A stretch of 64,000 nucleotides of DNA from Pseudomonas versuta (GTDB lineage Bacteria; Pseudomonadota; Gammaproteobacteria; Pseudomonadales; Pseudomonadaceae). A model generated the notes under the pieces. That model was not told the origin of the DNA. It was given only the letters and a program-made list of their open reading frames with translations, and ran no database searches. Below, piece by piece: positions 43,780-53,949 of this stretch. Every line of letters begins with the position of its first letter. The first letter of the stretch is position 1. The stretch lies in the NCBI RefSeq assembly GCF_001294575.1, contig NZ_CP012676.1:4314001-4378000 (forward strand), in the 5' to 3' direction. The position numbers were made by a program, and so were the translations under genes.

Positions 43780-44616
43780 TTATGCCGCTTTTTGCTCCAT
43801 AGCTATTGGCGACAGGTAGTTGTTGTAGCTGTGGAGCCTGGTGCGGTTGTAGTACATGAAGAAACGCACCATGTCCGTTTTTGCCTCCTCGATTAGGCTG
43901 TAGCCGTTGCGAGGTACCCACTCTGATTTCAGTGTGCCGAAAAAACGCTCTGTTGGAGCATTGTCCCAGCACTGTCCACGATGACTCATGCTTTGCAAAA
44001 TGCCGTGGAGCACCAGTTCCTCTTGAAACTTGCGGCTGGTGTACTGACATCCCTGGTCTGAGTGAAACATCAGCCCAGGCAGACACGTTCGTACTGCTGT
44101 CGCCATGCGTAGCGCTTTGCTGACCAGGTTGGCGTCATTGACCAGAGAAAAAGCCCAACCAATGACCCTGCGAGCATACAAATCGATCACGATGGCCAAA
44201 TGAATCCAGCGTTTGCCTACCATCAGACTGGTCACGTCGCCACACCAAACCTGATCGATTGCAGTCGGTTTGAAATTGCGTTTTAGCCGATTGGGCGCGA
44301 CAAATGCTTCCACCCCTTTGGATCTGAAAGGGTGAGGCTGACGCTGTTTGCTGACAATATTGGCCTCCCTCATCAGCGCTCGGACAAGGCTTCTTCCAGC
44401 AGTTATTTTCTGAGACTTCAGGCCCTTGCTGATCATTCTGGAGCCCATGGCTTCGCGGCTTTGGCTGTGCAACTCAACCACTTTCGATTTGAGTTCTTCA
44501 CGCCTGATCCGCGGCTTGGCTCGCCGTTGAATCCACTCATAAAAGCTGCTGCGCTTCACACCAAAAACACGACATACCACAGCCGTCGGAAATGACTCTC
44601 TTAGCTCTGCGATCAT
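43780..44616 (-). CDS. IS3-family transposase OrfB (catalytic part)
   Basis: The 278-residue integrase-core protein has the DDE triad Asp127 ('VWCGDVTS'), Asp187 ('FHSDQGC') and Glu223 ('APTERFF'), with the last two 36 positions apart as in DD(35)E transposases. An HTH_21-type region precedes it. It overlaps orfA by four bases in the -1 frame; that frame is open back to the A6G slippery site, so an OrfAB fusion made by -1 frameshifting is the likely transposase. Confidence 0.95.
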   Translation of the reverse strand: MIAELRESFPTAVVCRVFGVKRSSFYEWIQRRAKPRIRREELKSKVVELHSQSREAMGSRMISKGLKSQKITAGRSLVRALMREANIVSKQRQPHPFRSKGVEAFVAPNRLKRNFKPTAIDQVWCGDVTSLMVGKRWIHLAIVIDLYARRVIGWAFSLVNDANLVSKALRMATAVRTCLPGLMFHSDQGCQYTSRKFQEELVLHGILQSMSHRGQCWDNAPTERFFGTLKSEWVPRNGYSLIEEAKTDMVRFFMYYNRTRLHSYNNYLSPIAMEQKAA

Positions 44617-44918
44617 CGAAAACGATCGGGATCCGACATCAAGAGAGCGGTAGCCTTTTTTAGGATCTCGGCCTCCATCTCCATGCGCTTGATCTTGGCT
44701 TTCAGTTCCTGGATCTGGCGCTGATCTTCGGTGATGGCCTTGGTGCCTTTAACCGGTTGACCCTCGCGCTCCTTGCGAACCTGATCAACCCAGCGCCGTA
44801 AAGCGGTGGGTCCAATATCCAGTGATGCACAAACGTCCGGCACCGGACAGTTATCGTCGAGTACCATGCTGGCAGCATGCAGCTTGAACTCGCGGGTATA
44901 GACCTTTCTATCGTTCAT
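44613..44918 (-). CDS. IS3-family transposase OrfA (DNA-binding part)
   Basis: The 101-residue protein has a helix-turn-helix ('YTREFKLHAASMVLDDNCPVPDVCASLDIGPTALRRWV') and a C-terminal leucine zipper ('RQIQELKAKIKRMEMEAEILKKATALL'). The AAAAAAG slippery heptamer encodes the 'KK' near residue 89. OrfA binds the inverted repeats and regulates transposition. Confidence 0.95.
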   Translation of the reverse strand: MNDRKVYTREFKLHAASMVLDDNCPVPDVCASLDIGPTALRRWVDQVRKEREGQPVKGTKAITEDQRQIQELKAKIKRMEMEAEILKKATALLMSDPDRFR

Positions 44919-44983
44919 GGAACCTCCAAGTTGGCGAAATCATATCGCCCTTAAGAGGTGTCCGGAATTATTAGGCCAGTTCA

Positions 44984-44998
44984 AGCTCGCTCCTACAG
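44984..44998. repeat. REP pair, right remnant after the IS
   Basis: AGCTCGCTCCTACAG completes the REP begun at 43694. Its first three bases are the duplicated target site. Confidence 0.9.
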
Positions 44999-45012
44999 GG
45001 ATTTGGGGTCAT

Positions 45013-45981
45013 TCATGGCCGTGGAGCGTAGGCGAAAACATCGGCGCGCATCTGGTGTGGGTCCATCCCGGCATTGACCAGTGCATCGAGGGTTCCATAG
45101 ATCATCGCCGGGGAACCGCTGGCATAGACATGCACCGCCTTCAGATCGCTGATGTCTTCACACACGGCTTCATGCAACAGACCACAGCGGCCCTCCCAAC
45201 CACACAGGTCACTCACGACCTTGTGCAGGAACAGGTTGGGGATCTTCTGCCAGGCGTCCCACTCCTCCAGGTTGTAGAAGTCTTCAGGGCGACGCACCCC
45301 CCAATACAAGTGCACAGGGTGTTTGAAACCCTTCTCACGACAGTGCTCGATCAGGCTGTGCATTTGCGCCATGCCGGTACCGGCCGCGATCAGGACCAGC
45401 GGGCCGTTTGGCAACTCGCACAGGTGCGTGTCGCCAAACGGCAGCTCAAGGCGGACCATCTTGTTGCGCTGCAACTGCTCGATCAGGCTGCGGGCGCTGT
45501 CTTCGCGCACCAGCACGTGCAGCTCAAGGTCACGCCCCGAGTGCGGCGCACTGGCCAGTGAAAAAGCCGATTTCTCGCCATTTTCACGTTCCAGCATCAC
45601 GTATTGTCCTGCGTGATAACGCGGCGGTTTGCCCGCAGGCGCACGCAAACGTACGCGCCAGACATCGCCGCCCATATCCACACAATCAATCAACTGACAT
45701 GCCAGGCTACGCACCGGTAACTCTCCCAACGCTAGCACCCCGTCCCACAACACCACACAGTCTTCAAGCGGCGATGCCAGGCAGGTATAAAATTCGCCGT
45801 GATCGCGCACTTCTCCCGCCTGCTCCACCTGGCCCTCAACCAGCAAGGCCGCACACACATGGCAATTACCATTGCGGCAACTTTGCGGGCAGTCATAGCC
45901 CAGGCGTTGCGCCGCATTCAGAATCCGTTCACCAGGCAAAGTTTCCAGCACCGCGCCTGAAGGCTGCAAGGTTACACGCAT
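45013..45981 (-). CDS. 2Fe-2S ferredoxin-flavin reductase (CDP-6-deoxyglucoseen reductase-like)
   Basis: The 322-residue protein has an N-terminal plant-type ferredoxin domain with cluster ligands in 'CPQSCRNGNCHVC' plus a later Cys ('YTCLASP'), then an FAD domain ('YHAGQYVMLE', 'SAFSLASAP') and an NAD domain ('VLIAAGTGMAQM'). This matches the AscD/RfbI-type reductases in layout. It starts at ATG 45981, one base inside the ubiD stop (TGATG), so it is coupled to ubiD. A role in electron supply to ubiquinone or prenyl-FMN chemistry is only inference. Confidence 0.88.
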   Translation of the reverse strand: MRVTLQPSGAVLETLPGERILNAAQRLGYDCPQSCRNGNCHVCAALLVEGQVEQAGEVRDHGEFYTCLASPLEDCVVLWDGVLALGELPVRSLACQLIDCVDMGGDVWRVRLRAPAGKPPRYHAGQYVMLERENGEKSAFSLASAPHSGRDLELHVLVREDSARSLIEQLQRNKMVRLELPFGDTHLCELPNGPLVLIAAGTGMAQMHSLIEHCREKGFKHPVHLYWGVRRPEDFYNLEEWDAWQKIPNLFLHKVVSDLCGWEGRCGLLHEAVCEDISDLKAVHVYASGSPAMIYGTLDALVNAGMDPHQMRADVFAYAPRP

Positions 45982-47447
45982 CAATCTATTCCTAATTGAT
46001 TCCAGATGTCATCGACCCGGCGTGTGACCGCCTCGTCCTTGACGATGACCCGACCCCACTCGCGGGTCGTTTCACCCGGCCATTTATTGGTTGCATCCAG
46101 CCCCATTTTCGAACCAAGACCGGAAACCGGCGAGGCGAAATCGAGGTAATCGATGGGCGTGTTTTCGATCATTACCGTGTCACGCTTGGGGTCCATGCGG
46201 GTCGTAATGGCCCAGATCACGTCATTCCAGTCGCGGGCATTGATATCGTCGTCAGTCACGATAACGAACTTGGTGTACATGAACTGGCGCAAAAACGACC
46301 ACACACCGAGCATTACCCGCTTGGCATGACCCGGGTACTGTTTCTTCATGGTCACAATGGCCATGCGGTACGAGCAACCTTCAGGCGGCAGATAGAAATC
46401 GGTGATCTCCGGGAACTGCTTTTGCAGAATCGGCACGAACACTTCGTTCAGTGCCACCCCCAGAATCGCCGGCTCATCCGGTGGCCGGCCCGTGTAAGTG
46501 CTGTGGTAGATCGGTTTGATCCGATGGGTGATGCGTTCAACAGTGAACACCGGAAAGCTGTCCACTTCGTTGTAATAACCGGTGTGGTCGCCGTAGGGAC
46601 CTTCGGGCGCCATCTCGCCAGGGTGGATCACCCCTTCAAGGATGATTTCAGCAGTGGCCGGCACTTGCAGGTCATTGCCACGGCACTTCACCAGTTCGGT
46701 GCGATTGCCGCGCAGCAAACCTGCGAACGCGTACTCGGACAGGCTATCAGGCACCGGAGTTACGGCACCGAGGATGGTCGCCGGGTCTGCACCCAGGGCC
46801 ACCGATACCGGGAACGGCTGACCCGGGTGTTTCTCGCACCAGTCGCGATAATCAAGCGCACCGCCACGATGGCTGAGCCAGCGCATGATGACTTTATTGC
46901 GGCCAATGACCTGCTGGCGATAAATACCCAGGTTTTGACGGTCCTTGTTCGGACCTTTGGTCACGGTCAGGCCCCAAGTAATCAGCGGCGCCACGTCGCC
47001 CGGCCAGCAGTGCTGAACCGGTAGCATGGCAAGATCGACATCTTCACCTTCAATGACCACTTCCTGACACACCGCGTCTTTGACGACTTTGGGGGCCATG
47101 GCAATGATCTTGCGGAAGATGGGGAGCTTGGACCATGCGTCTTTAAGACCTTTGGGCGGCTCAGGCTCTTTGAGGAAAGCCAGCAATTTGCCAATTTCAC
47201 GCAATTCGCTGACCGACTCGGCCCCCATGCCCATGGCCACACGCTCAGGCGTGCCAAACAGGTTGCCGAGTACCGGGATCGTATGTCCTGTCGGGTTTTC
47301 GAATAGCAGCGCCGGGCCCTTGGCTCGCAGCGTGCGGTCGCAGATTTCTGTCATCTCCAGCACAGGAGACACGGGAATCTGGATGCGTTTCAACTCTCCG
47401 CGCTGCTCTAACTGCTGCACGAAATCCCGAAGATCCTTGAATTTCAT
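45981..47447 (-). CDS. ubiD: 4-hydroxy-3-polyprenylbenzoate decarboxylase UbiD
   Basis: The 488-residue prenyl-FMN-dependent decarboxylase acts in ubiquinone synthesis; the cofactor comes from UbiX. Family segments visible are '[22 protein letters not shown]', '[29 protein letters not shown]', '[19 protein letters not shown]' and '[20 protein letters not shown]'. The ATG at 47447 matches the known N-terminus; six extra upstream codons are unlikely. It is coupled to the following flavin reductase. Confidence 0.96.
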   Translation of the reverse strand: MKFKDLRDFVQQLEQRGELKRIQIPVSPVLEMTEICDRTLRAKGPALLFENPTGHTIPVLGNLFGTPERVAMGMGAESVSELREIGKLLAFLKEPEPPKGLKDAWSKLPIFRKIIAMAPKVVKDAVCQEVVIEGEDVDLAMLPVQHCWPGDVAPLITWGLTVTKGPNKDRQNLGIYRQQVIGRNKVIMRWLSHRGGALDYRDWCEKHPGQPFPVSVALGADPATILGAVTPVPDSLSEYAFAGLLRGNRTELVKCRGNDLQVPATAEIILEGVIHPGEMAPEGPYGDHTGYYNEVDSFPVFTVERITHRIKPIYHSTYTGRPPDEPAILGVALNEVFVPILQKQFPEITDFYLPPEGCSYRMAIVTMKKQYPGHAKRVMLGVWSFLRQFMYTKFVIVTDDDINARDWNDVIWAITTRMDPKRDTVMIENTPIDYLDFASPVSGLGSKMGLDATNKWPGETTREWGRVIVKDEAVTRRVDDIWNQLGID

Positions 47448-47516
47448 TGACGTTGGCACCCTCAAAATAGGCGTACATCCTACCTGCTAAGACGTGAGCT
47501 GGCAGCTTATCGCTGC

Positions 47517-49526
47517 TCAGCGGGCGGTATTCACCTCACTCACGCCGGTCAACGCTTGAGCCGACGCCTCTTCGAACACCGGCGCCAACACTGGCAGCAT
47601 TAACCGGGCCCCCGCCTCTGACAGATGATTGTCGTCGGTGTACAACGAATGACCATCGCGCTGTGCACGACACAGACCTGAGGCGTCGCAAAGCGCCGGG
47701 GTCGGATCCAGTACCGTAATACCTGCATCCGTTGCTGCAATTTGCGCGAACAAACGGTTAATGAATGCTTTTTGCTTAAGGTGTTCGGCCAAGGGAAAAC
47801 CAACGTCGGCGGTCGGCTTGTGCAGCATGGCCAGGCGGCTTAGCCGGTAAGGCGGGTTGAACGGCTGCAACGGCGCCTCTTTCATGAGCCAGACTCGATA
47901 CCCGGCCTTGCGCAGCTGCTCTACCCGTGCCCGCACCCCGTCAGCCAGCTTCTGTTCGGCGACTGCAGGGTCATAGCGGCCGTCGGCATCCTTCAGCGCA
48001 TGGCCGTGATCACCCTTGGCATCGCCATACAGATACAGACTCCAGCGGGCCACAAGCATCACATCCGTCACCGGTTCCTTCTGCAGGGCCTGTTCCACAC
48101 GGCGGTTGTAAGCGGCACAACGCTCGCCGTGTTCCAGCCCCTCAAGGGGTAAACACCCCGCAGAACTGGCCAGCATCACATTAACCCCGTGCTCCCGGGC
48201 GTTTGCCTCCAGCGCCGGGATTAATGCCGTGCCATGACTGTCACCCCAGACCAGCAACTGCGCGGGCTCGACAGCGGAAGCAGTTTTGCCGTAACGACAA
48301 AAAGGCTTGTCAGCGGGGCCTTTGTCGTCAGTGATACAGGCCATCAACTCAGGACGCCAATGGCTGGCATTGGCGTACTGCAATGCATGTTCAGGCAACC
48401 TCGACGGCAAACCATCGGTCCAGCGCAGCGCTTGGCCGGCCAACCCCAGGACCAGGATGCCCAGCCCCGCGGCGACCAGGATCTGACGACGCCCCGCCAG
48501 CAATCGACGCTCACGGAACGGTGTTTCGATGTAGCGCCACGACAAATAGCCCAGGACGAGTGTCAGCGCAATCAATGCACCGGTGAGGCCGGGACCGAAC
48601 TCTTCCACGCTGGCATAGCTGGCAAAAACAAAGACCGGCCAATGCCACAGGTACCAGGAGTACGAGATCAAACCGAGCCCCACCATCAAGCGTGAGCTCA
48701 AAATATGCCCCACCCAAGTGGTGTGATGCTCATTGGCCCAAATCAGGGCAACAACACCCAGTACCGGTAACAGTGCAGCTATGCCAGGGAAAGGGGTGCT
48801 TTTGTCGTAAGCGAAAACCGCGATCAGAATCAGGCCCAGACCGAGCAGACTTATGCATTGCGCGGCGGATGATGTAAGGCGCGTCTTACTGACCGGTGCG
48901 ACCGCCAGCATTGCGCCAGCCAGCAGCTCCCAGGCCCGCATAGGCAACAGGAAAAAGGCCTTTTCAGGGTGTTGCGCTACAGCCCACACGCTTAATCCGA
49001 ACGAGATCAGCAACACGCTAAACAAAGCCAGGCGCCAATGCTTGAAGCGACTGGCCAACAGGGTCAGAACCAGCGGAAAAACAATATAAAACTGTTCTTC
49101 AACCGCCAGCGACCAGGTGTGAAGCAGCGGTTTTAAATCGCTGGCCACATCGAAATAGCCGTCCTGTCGCATAAACAGCAGGTTGGAGGCGAACATCACC
49201 TGGTATCGGACTGAATGGCCCAGCGCTTCGTAATCCTTGGGCGCCATCAGGAACCAGCCCACCGCGAGAACGGCGACAATCAGAACGAACAGAGCGGGCA
49301 GGATACGTCGCGCACGCCGCGCCCAGAACTCGACGAAACTGAAGCGTCCGGCCTCGCGCTGGTGCCAAATGATCGATGTGATCAGATACCCGGAGATTAC
49401 AAAAAATACGTCAACACCGACGAACCCGCCGGTCAGGCCCGGTACCCCGAAGTGAAACAAAACCACAGCAATGACCGCGACGGCACGCAAGCCATCAATG
49501 TCCCGGCGATATACAAGAGAGCTCAT
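47517..49526 (-). CDS. OafA/YrhL-type O-acyltransferase with SGNH domain
   Basis: The 669-residue protein has an N-terminal acyltransferase-3 domain (about 1-370) with around ten membrane helices. The start 'YRRDIDGLRAVAVIAVVLFHFGVPGLTGGFVGVDVFFVISGYLI' holds the conserved His. A periplasmic SGNH domain follows (about 400-660) with 'LVWGDSHGTAL' (catalytic Ser) and 'YTDDNHLSEAG' (Asp-His). Such proteins acetylate O-antigen or other surface glycans. The ATG at 49526 is used; a TTG precedes it. A poor ribosome-binding site is the only oddity. Confidence 0.92.
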   Translation of the reverse strand: MSSLVYRRDIDGLRAVAVIAVVLFHFGVPGLTGGFVGVDVFFVISGYLITSIIWHQREAGRFSFVEFWARRARRILPALFVLIVAVLAVGWFLMAPKDYEALGHSVRYQVMFASNLLFMRQDGYFDVASDLKPLLHTWSLAVEEQFYIVFPLVLTLLASRFKHWRLALFSVLLISFGLSVWAVAQHPEKAFFLLPMRAWELLAGAMLAVAPVSKTRLTSSAAQCISLLGLGLILIAVFAYDKSTPFPGIAALLPVLGVVALIWANEHHTTWVGHILSSRLMVGLGLISYSWYLWHWPVFVFASYASVEEFGPGLTGALIALTLVLGYLSWRYIETPFRERRLLAGRRQILVAAGLGILVLGLAGQALRWTDGLPSRLPEHALQYANASHWRPELMACITDDKGPADKPFCRYGKTASAVEPAQLLVWGDSHGTALIPALEANAREHGVNVMLASSAGCLPLEGLEHGERCAAYNRRVEQALQKEPVTDVMLVARWSLYLYGDAKGDHGHALKDADGRYDPAVAEQKLADGVRARVEQLRKAGYRVWLMKEAPLQPFNPPYRLSRLAMLHKPTADVGFPLAEHLKQKAFINRLFAQIAATDAGITVLDPTPALCDASGLCRAQRDGHSLYTDDNHLSEAGARLMLPVLAPVFEEASAQALTGVSEVNTAR

Positions 49527-49593
49527 CAACGTTTAAATCCGAAAATTATTATTTTCATTGACCGGTACCAACCCGAAACCTTCCTTTTTAAAT

Positions 49594-49628
49594 CAAAAAA
49601 AATGACGCCCCGGAGGACGCCATTTTTT
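49594..49628 (-). terminator. Rho-gene intrinsic terminator (bidirectional)
   Basis: Ten-base-pair stem with two GU pairs (49601-49610 with 49615-49624), four-base loop, and T-runs on both strands. Confidence 0.88.
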
Positions 49629-49644
49629 AAGACCCTAAAACGTA

Positions 49645-50904
<1,260 letters not shown>

Positions 50905-51100
50905 ATAGGAATGACGTAATCATTTATGGAGGGGGAAATTAAGCTTTTGGCTTAATGAGGCCGCGCCGCAGAGAAGGCGACAGGATCGCGTACTAATTCG
51001 ATAAGGAGTGCGTCGGCGACGGCTTGCAGGGGGCAGTGGAGAAACCAGTGCGGGGCCGAATGTACCACTTGAGTTTCATAGCGTCTAGTCCCTGAGCCAT
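50905..51100 (-). promoter_or_regulatory. Rho mRNA leader, probable Pseudomon-Rho-type structured 5' UTR
   Basis: About 200 bases without a gene separate the trxA terminator from rho. A conserved structured RNA (Pseudomon-Rho motif) is known in rho leaders of Pseudomonas; I assign it by position and have not folded the sequence. Rho autoregulation acts through leaders in other bacteria. Confidence 0.5.
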
Positions 51101-51102
51101 GA

Positions 51103-51129
51103 AAAAGCCCCGCATTTTGCGGGGCTTTT
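51103..51129 (-). terminator. trxA intrinsic terminator
   Basis: AAAAGCCCCGCA (51103-51114) pairs with TGCGGGGCTTTT (51118-51129), three-base loop; A- and T-tracts make it bidirectional. Confidence 0.93.
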
Positions 51130-51137
51130 ATCGACGC

Positions 51138-51467
51138 TTAAATGTTGGCGTCGAGGAATGCTGCCAGCTGCGACTTCGACAGTGCACCAACCTTGGTGGC
51201 TTCGACGTTGCCGTTTTTGAACAACATCAGCGTTGGAATACCACGTACGCCGTGCTTGGCCGGGGTTTCCTGATTCTCATCGATGTTCAGTTTGGCAATA
51301 GTCAACTTGCCTTTGTAAGTTTCGGCGATCTCGTCCAGAACTGGCGCGATCATTTTGCAAGGGCCACACCATTCAGCCCAGTAGTCGACCAGTACAGCGC
51401 CTTCAGCCTTGAGAACATCGGCCTCAAAGCTAGCGTCGGTGACGTGTTTAATAAGATCGCTGCTCAT
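51138..51467 (-). CDS. trxA: Thioredoxin 1
   Basis: The 109-residue disulfide reductant has the active-site Cys34-Gly-Pro-Cys37 in 'AEWCGPCKM' and the cis-Pro loop 'GIPTLMLF'. The ATG at 51467 follows CGGAG and gives the usual length; an upstream in-frame start adds eight unlikely residues. It sits before rho, the order found in most gamma-proteobacteria. Confidence 0.98.
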   Translation of the reverse strand: MSSDLIKHVTDASFEADVLKAEGAVLVDYWAEWCGPCKMIAPVLDEIAETYKGKLTIAKLNIDENQETPAKHGVRGIPTLMLFKNGNVEATKVGALSKSQLAAFLDANI

Positions 51468-51491
51468 GGAAGTCTCCGTGGTTGTAAGCAA

Positions 51492-51828
51492 AAACGTAGC
51501 ACATCATAGCCGTCATCATCGCGTTCAGGAAGCTGACCCTTGATTGACTCTTACTATAGAGCTGCATGAACAAGGGTATCGCTCAGACCTTTCACCCGGC
51601 CCCGTCGACGTAGCATGCCCTATTGCGGTGCACATAACTCACGTCCGACGCACCTATCAGGGTCGTCAAACGCGCGTGATCGCGCGCCAAACCTGCGAAA
51701 TAGCGGTTGGCATGGCCTGTGCTCTGTCAAATCAGCCAATGAACACTGCACACCCTGTGCAAGCCTGGCAAACCGGCTTCCTCAGATTTATCGCAGCGTT
51801 TTACCTCACCTGTTTTCGGAGACTTGCC
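51492..51828. other. Intergenic region upstream of amino acid ABC operon
   Basis: The 337 bases between trxA and the divergent ABC operon contain a sigma-54-like site (51707-51724) and a GCGCG/CGCGC palindrome near 51672-51685. Frames that cross it look like read-through, not genes. Confidence 0.5.
51707..51724 (+). promoter_or_regulatory. Candidate sigma-54 promoter for amino acid ABC transporter
   Basis: TTGGCATGGCCTGTGCTC has GG (51709-51710) and GC (51721-51722) ten bases apart and matches YTGGCACG-N4-TTGCW at all but two positions. It lies 105 bases before the binding-protein ATG. Many Pseudomonas amino acid importers use RpoN. Confidence 0.55.
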
Positions 51829-52614
51829 ATGACCCAGCGCTACAGCGCCCTGATCTGCGCCCTGTTCGCCAGCCTGATGCTGAGCCAGATGCCGGCCCAT
51901 GCCAATGACCTGGATGACGTAAAGGCCCGCGGCACACTCAAAGTGGCGGTGCCCCAGGACTTCCCGCCTTTCGGCTCGGTCGGCCCTGACATGAAGCCCC
52001 GCGGGCTGGATATCGACACCGCCAGACTGCTGGCCGACCAGCTTCAGGTCAAACTTGAGCTGACGCCCGTCAACAGCACCAACCGCGTCCCTTATTTGAC
52101 CACCGGTAAAGTCGACCTGGTGATTTCCAGCCTCGGCAAAAATCCGGACCGCGAGAAAGTCATCGACTTCTCCAACGCCTATGCGCCCTTCTACCTGGGC
52201 GTTTTTGGCCCGCCGGACGCTGAAATCAAAACCCTGGACGACCTTAAAGGCAAAACCGTCTGTGTTACCCGCGGCGCGATCGAAGACATTGAGCTGACTA
52301 ACGTGGCCCCGGCCGGTGTCACCATCAAACGTTTCGAAGACAACAACTCGACCATCGCCGCCTATCTGGCGGGCCAGGTTGACCTGATTGCCAGCGGCAA
52401 CGTGGTGATGGTCACCATCAGCGAGCGCAACCCCAAACGAATTCCGGCCATGAAGCTCAAACTCAAGGACTCGCCGGTCTACGTGGGCGTCAACAAAGGG
52501 CAGCCCGAGTTGCTGGATAAAGTGAATCAGATTCTTGCCGCGGCCAAAGCCGACGGCAGCCTGGAGAAAAACGCACTGCTGTGGCTTAAAGAGCCGCTGC
52601 CAGCCGACCTCTGA
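51829..52614 (+). CDS. Amino acid ABC transporter periplasmic binding protein
   Basis: The 261-residue family 3 solute-binding protein has a signal peptide ending 'QMPAHA' (about 23). It then has 'LDDVKARGTLKVAVPQDFPPFGSVGPDMKPRGLDIDTARLLADQL', the family opening, and 'VDLVISSLGKNPDREKVIDFS'. It probably binds a polar or acidic/neutral amino acid; the ligand cannot be read from sequence. The ATG at 51829 has GGAG upstream. It is first in a four-gene operon with two permeases and an ATPase. Confidence 0.93.
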   Translation: MTQRYSALICALFASLMLSQMPAHANDLDDVKARGTLKVAVPQDFPPFGSVGPDMKPRGLDIDTARLLADQLQVKLELTPVNSTNRVPYLTTGKVDLVISSLGKNPDREKVIDFSNAYAPFYLGVFGPPDAEIKTLDDLKGKTVCVTRGAIEDIELTNVAPAGVTIKRFEDNNSTIAAYLAGQVDLIASGNVVMVTISERNPKRIPAMKLKLKDSPVYVGVNKGQPELLDKVNQILAAAKADGSLEKNALLWLKEPLPADL

Positions 52615-52636
52615 TTGTTTTGCGCCGAGATCAGCC

Positions 52637-53302
52637 ATGGCTTATCAGTTCGATTTTTTACCGGTGCTGCAAAACGGCGACCTGCTGTTGCGCGGCGCCC
52701 TTTTCACCCTTGAGCTGACCGCCATCGGTACGCTGTTTGGCGTCAGCCTGGGCATTATTGGTGCGGTGGTGAGGGCATGGAACATCCGCCCCTTCGCAGC
52801 GCTATTCGGGCTGTATGTCGAGTTGATCCGCAACACACCGTTTTTGGTGCAGCTGTTCTTTATCTTCTTCGGCCTGCCGGGTCTTGGCCTGCACATCAGC
52901 GAATGGCAGGCCTCTGTGCTGGCGATGGTGATCAACCTGGGTGCCTATTCCACCGAGATCATTCGCGCAGGGATTCAGGCCATCCCCAAGGGCCAGCTGG
53001 AAGCAGCATCGGCACTGGCGATGAGCCGGTTTGAAGCATTTCGCCATGTGGTCCTGCAACCGGCGCTGGCCAAGGTCTGGCCAGCGCTGAGCAGCCAAAT
53101 CATCATCGTGATGCTCGGTTCGGCAGTGTGTTCGCAAATTGCCACTGAAGAACTCAGCTTCTTCGCCAACTTCATTCAGTCCCGTAACTTCCGGGCCTTT
53201 GAAACGTATGCCCTGACGACCCTGATTTATCTGTGCATGGCTTTGCTGATCCGCCAGTTGCTCAACTGGGTGGGCCGGCGCTACCTGACCAGGAGCCGCT
53301 GA
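52637..53302 (+). CDS. Amino acid ABC transporter permease 1
   Basis: The 221-residue HisM/HisQ-type permease has about five helices and the EAA loop 'EAASALAMSRFEAFRHVVLQPALAKVWPAL'. 'GALFTLELTAIGTLFGVSLGIIGA' is the usual N-terminal permease helix. It starts 22 bases after the binding-protein gene, and its stop overlaps the second permease by one base. Confidence 0.94.
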   Translation: MAYQFDFLPVLQNGDLLLRGALFTLELTAIGTLFGVSLGIIGAVVRAWNIRPFAALFGLYVELIRNTPFLVQLFFIFFGLPGLGLHISEWQASVLAMVINLGAYSTEIIRAGIQAIPKGQLEAASALAMSRFEAFRHVVLQPALAKVWPALSSQIIIVMLGSAVCSQIATEELSFFANFIQSRNFRAFETYALTTLIYLCMALLIRQLLNWVGRRYLTRSR

Positions 53303-53949
53303 TGGACTTCACTTTCTGGGACATCGTGCGCAACCTGCTGACGGGTTTGCAGTGGACGGCGGCACTGTCACTTGTAGCGTTTCTTGGCGGCGGCCTGATC
53401 GGCTTGCTGGTGCTGCTGATGCGCATCTCCAGAAGTCGCTTCGCCCGCATTCTGGCGCGCGGCTATATAGAGCTGTTTCAAGGCACGCCCTTGTTGATGC
53501 AGCTGTTCCTGATTTTCTTCGGCGTCGCTTTGCTGGGCATCGATATTTCACCGTGGATGGCCGCTGCGCTGGCCCTGACACTGTTCACCAGCGCCTATCT
53601 GGCCGAAATCTGGCGAGGCTGCGTCGAGTCGATTGCCCACGGTCAGTGGGAAGCCTCGGCCAGCCTGGCACTAAGCCCGCTGGAGCAGTTGCGCTACGTG
53701 ATCTTGCCGCAGGCCATGCGGGTTGCCATCGCCCCTACCGTGGGCTTTTCGGTACAGGTCATCAAAGGCACCGCCGTGACCTCCATCATCGGTTTCACCG
53801 AGCTGACCAAGACCGGCAGCATGCTGGCCAACGCCACTTTCGAGCCCTTCATGGTCTACGGCCTGGTGGCGCTCGGTTACTTCCTCTTGTGCTACCCCTT
53901 GTCGCTCAGTGCGCGCTATCTGGAAAGGAGACTGCATGCCTCTGCTTAG
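53302..53949 (+). CDS. Amino acid ABC transporter permease 2
   Basis: The 215-residue partner permease has the same fold, with EAA loop 'EASASLALSPLEQLRYVILPQAMRVAIAPT' and 'RGYIELFQGTPLLMQLFLIFFG'. The two permeases should form the transmembrane heterodimer. It overlaps the ATPase gene by 14 bases. Confidence 0.94.
   Translation: MDFTFWDIVRNLLTGLQWTAALSLVAFLGGGLIGLLVLLMRISRSRFARILARGYIELFQGTPLLMQLFLIFFGVALLGIDISPWMAAALALTLFTSAYLAEIWRGCVESIAHGQWEASASLALSPLEQLRYVILPQAMRVAIAPTVGFSVQVIKGTAVTSIIGFTELTKTGSMLANATFEPFMVYGLVALGYFLLCYPLSLSARYLERRLHASA

Larger units (their letters stand above)
43742..44983 (-). mobile_element. Complete IS3-family insertion sequence
   Basis: The 1,242-base element is bounded by 27-base imperfect terminal inverted repeats (43742-43768 and 44957-44983) that begin TGAACTGG and end CCGGACACC. 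It is flanked by a 3-base target duplication AGC (43739-43741 and 44984-44986). It carries overlapping orfA and orfB with a slippery A6G heptamer (44661-44655), and both frames are intact, so it may be active. The target is a REP element. Confidence 0.95.

Noticed and set aside
44613..44616. Frameshift disrupting the transposase gene
   Set aside because: The orfA/orfB overlap with an upstream A6G slippery site is the normal programmed -1 frameshift of IS3 elements.
45996..47024. 342-codon frame opposite ubiD
   Set aside because: Antisense shadow; ubiD is complete and conserved on the minus strand.
51649..51668. NtrC binding site upstream of the amino acid importer
   Set aside because: The inverted arms match at only six of eight bases and do not fit the GCAC-N-GTGC consensus.
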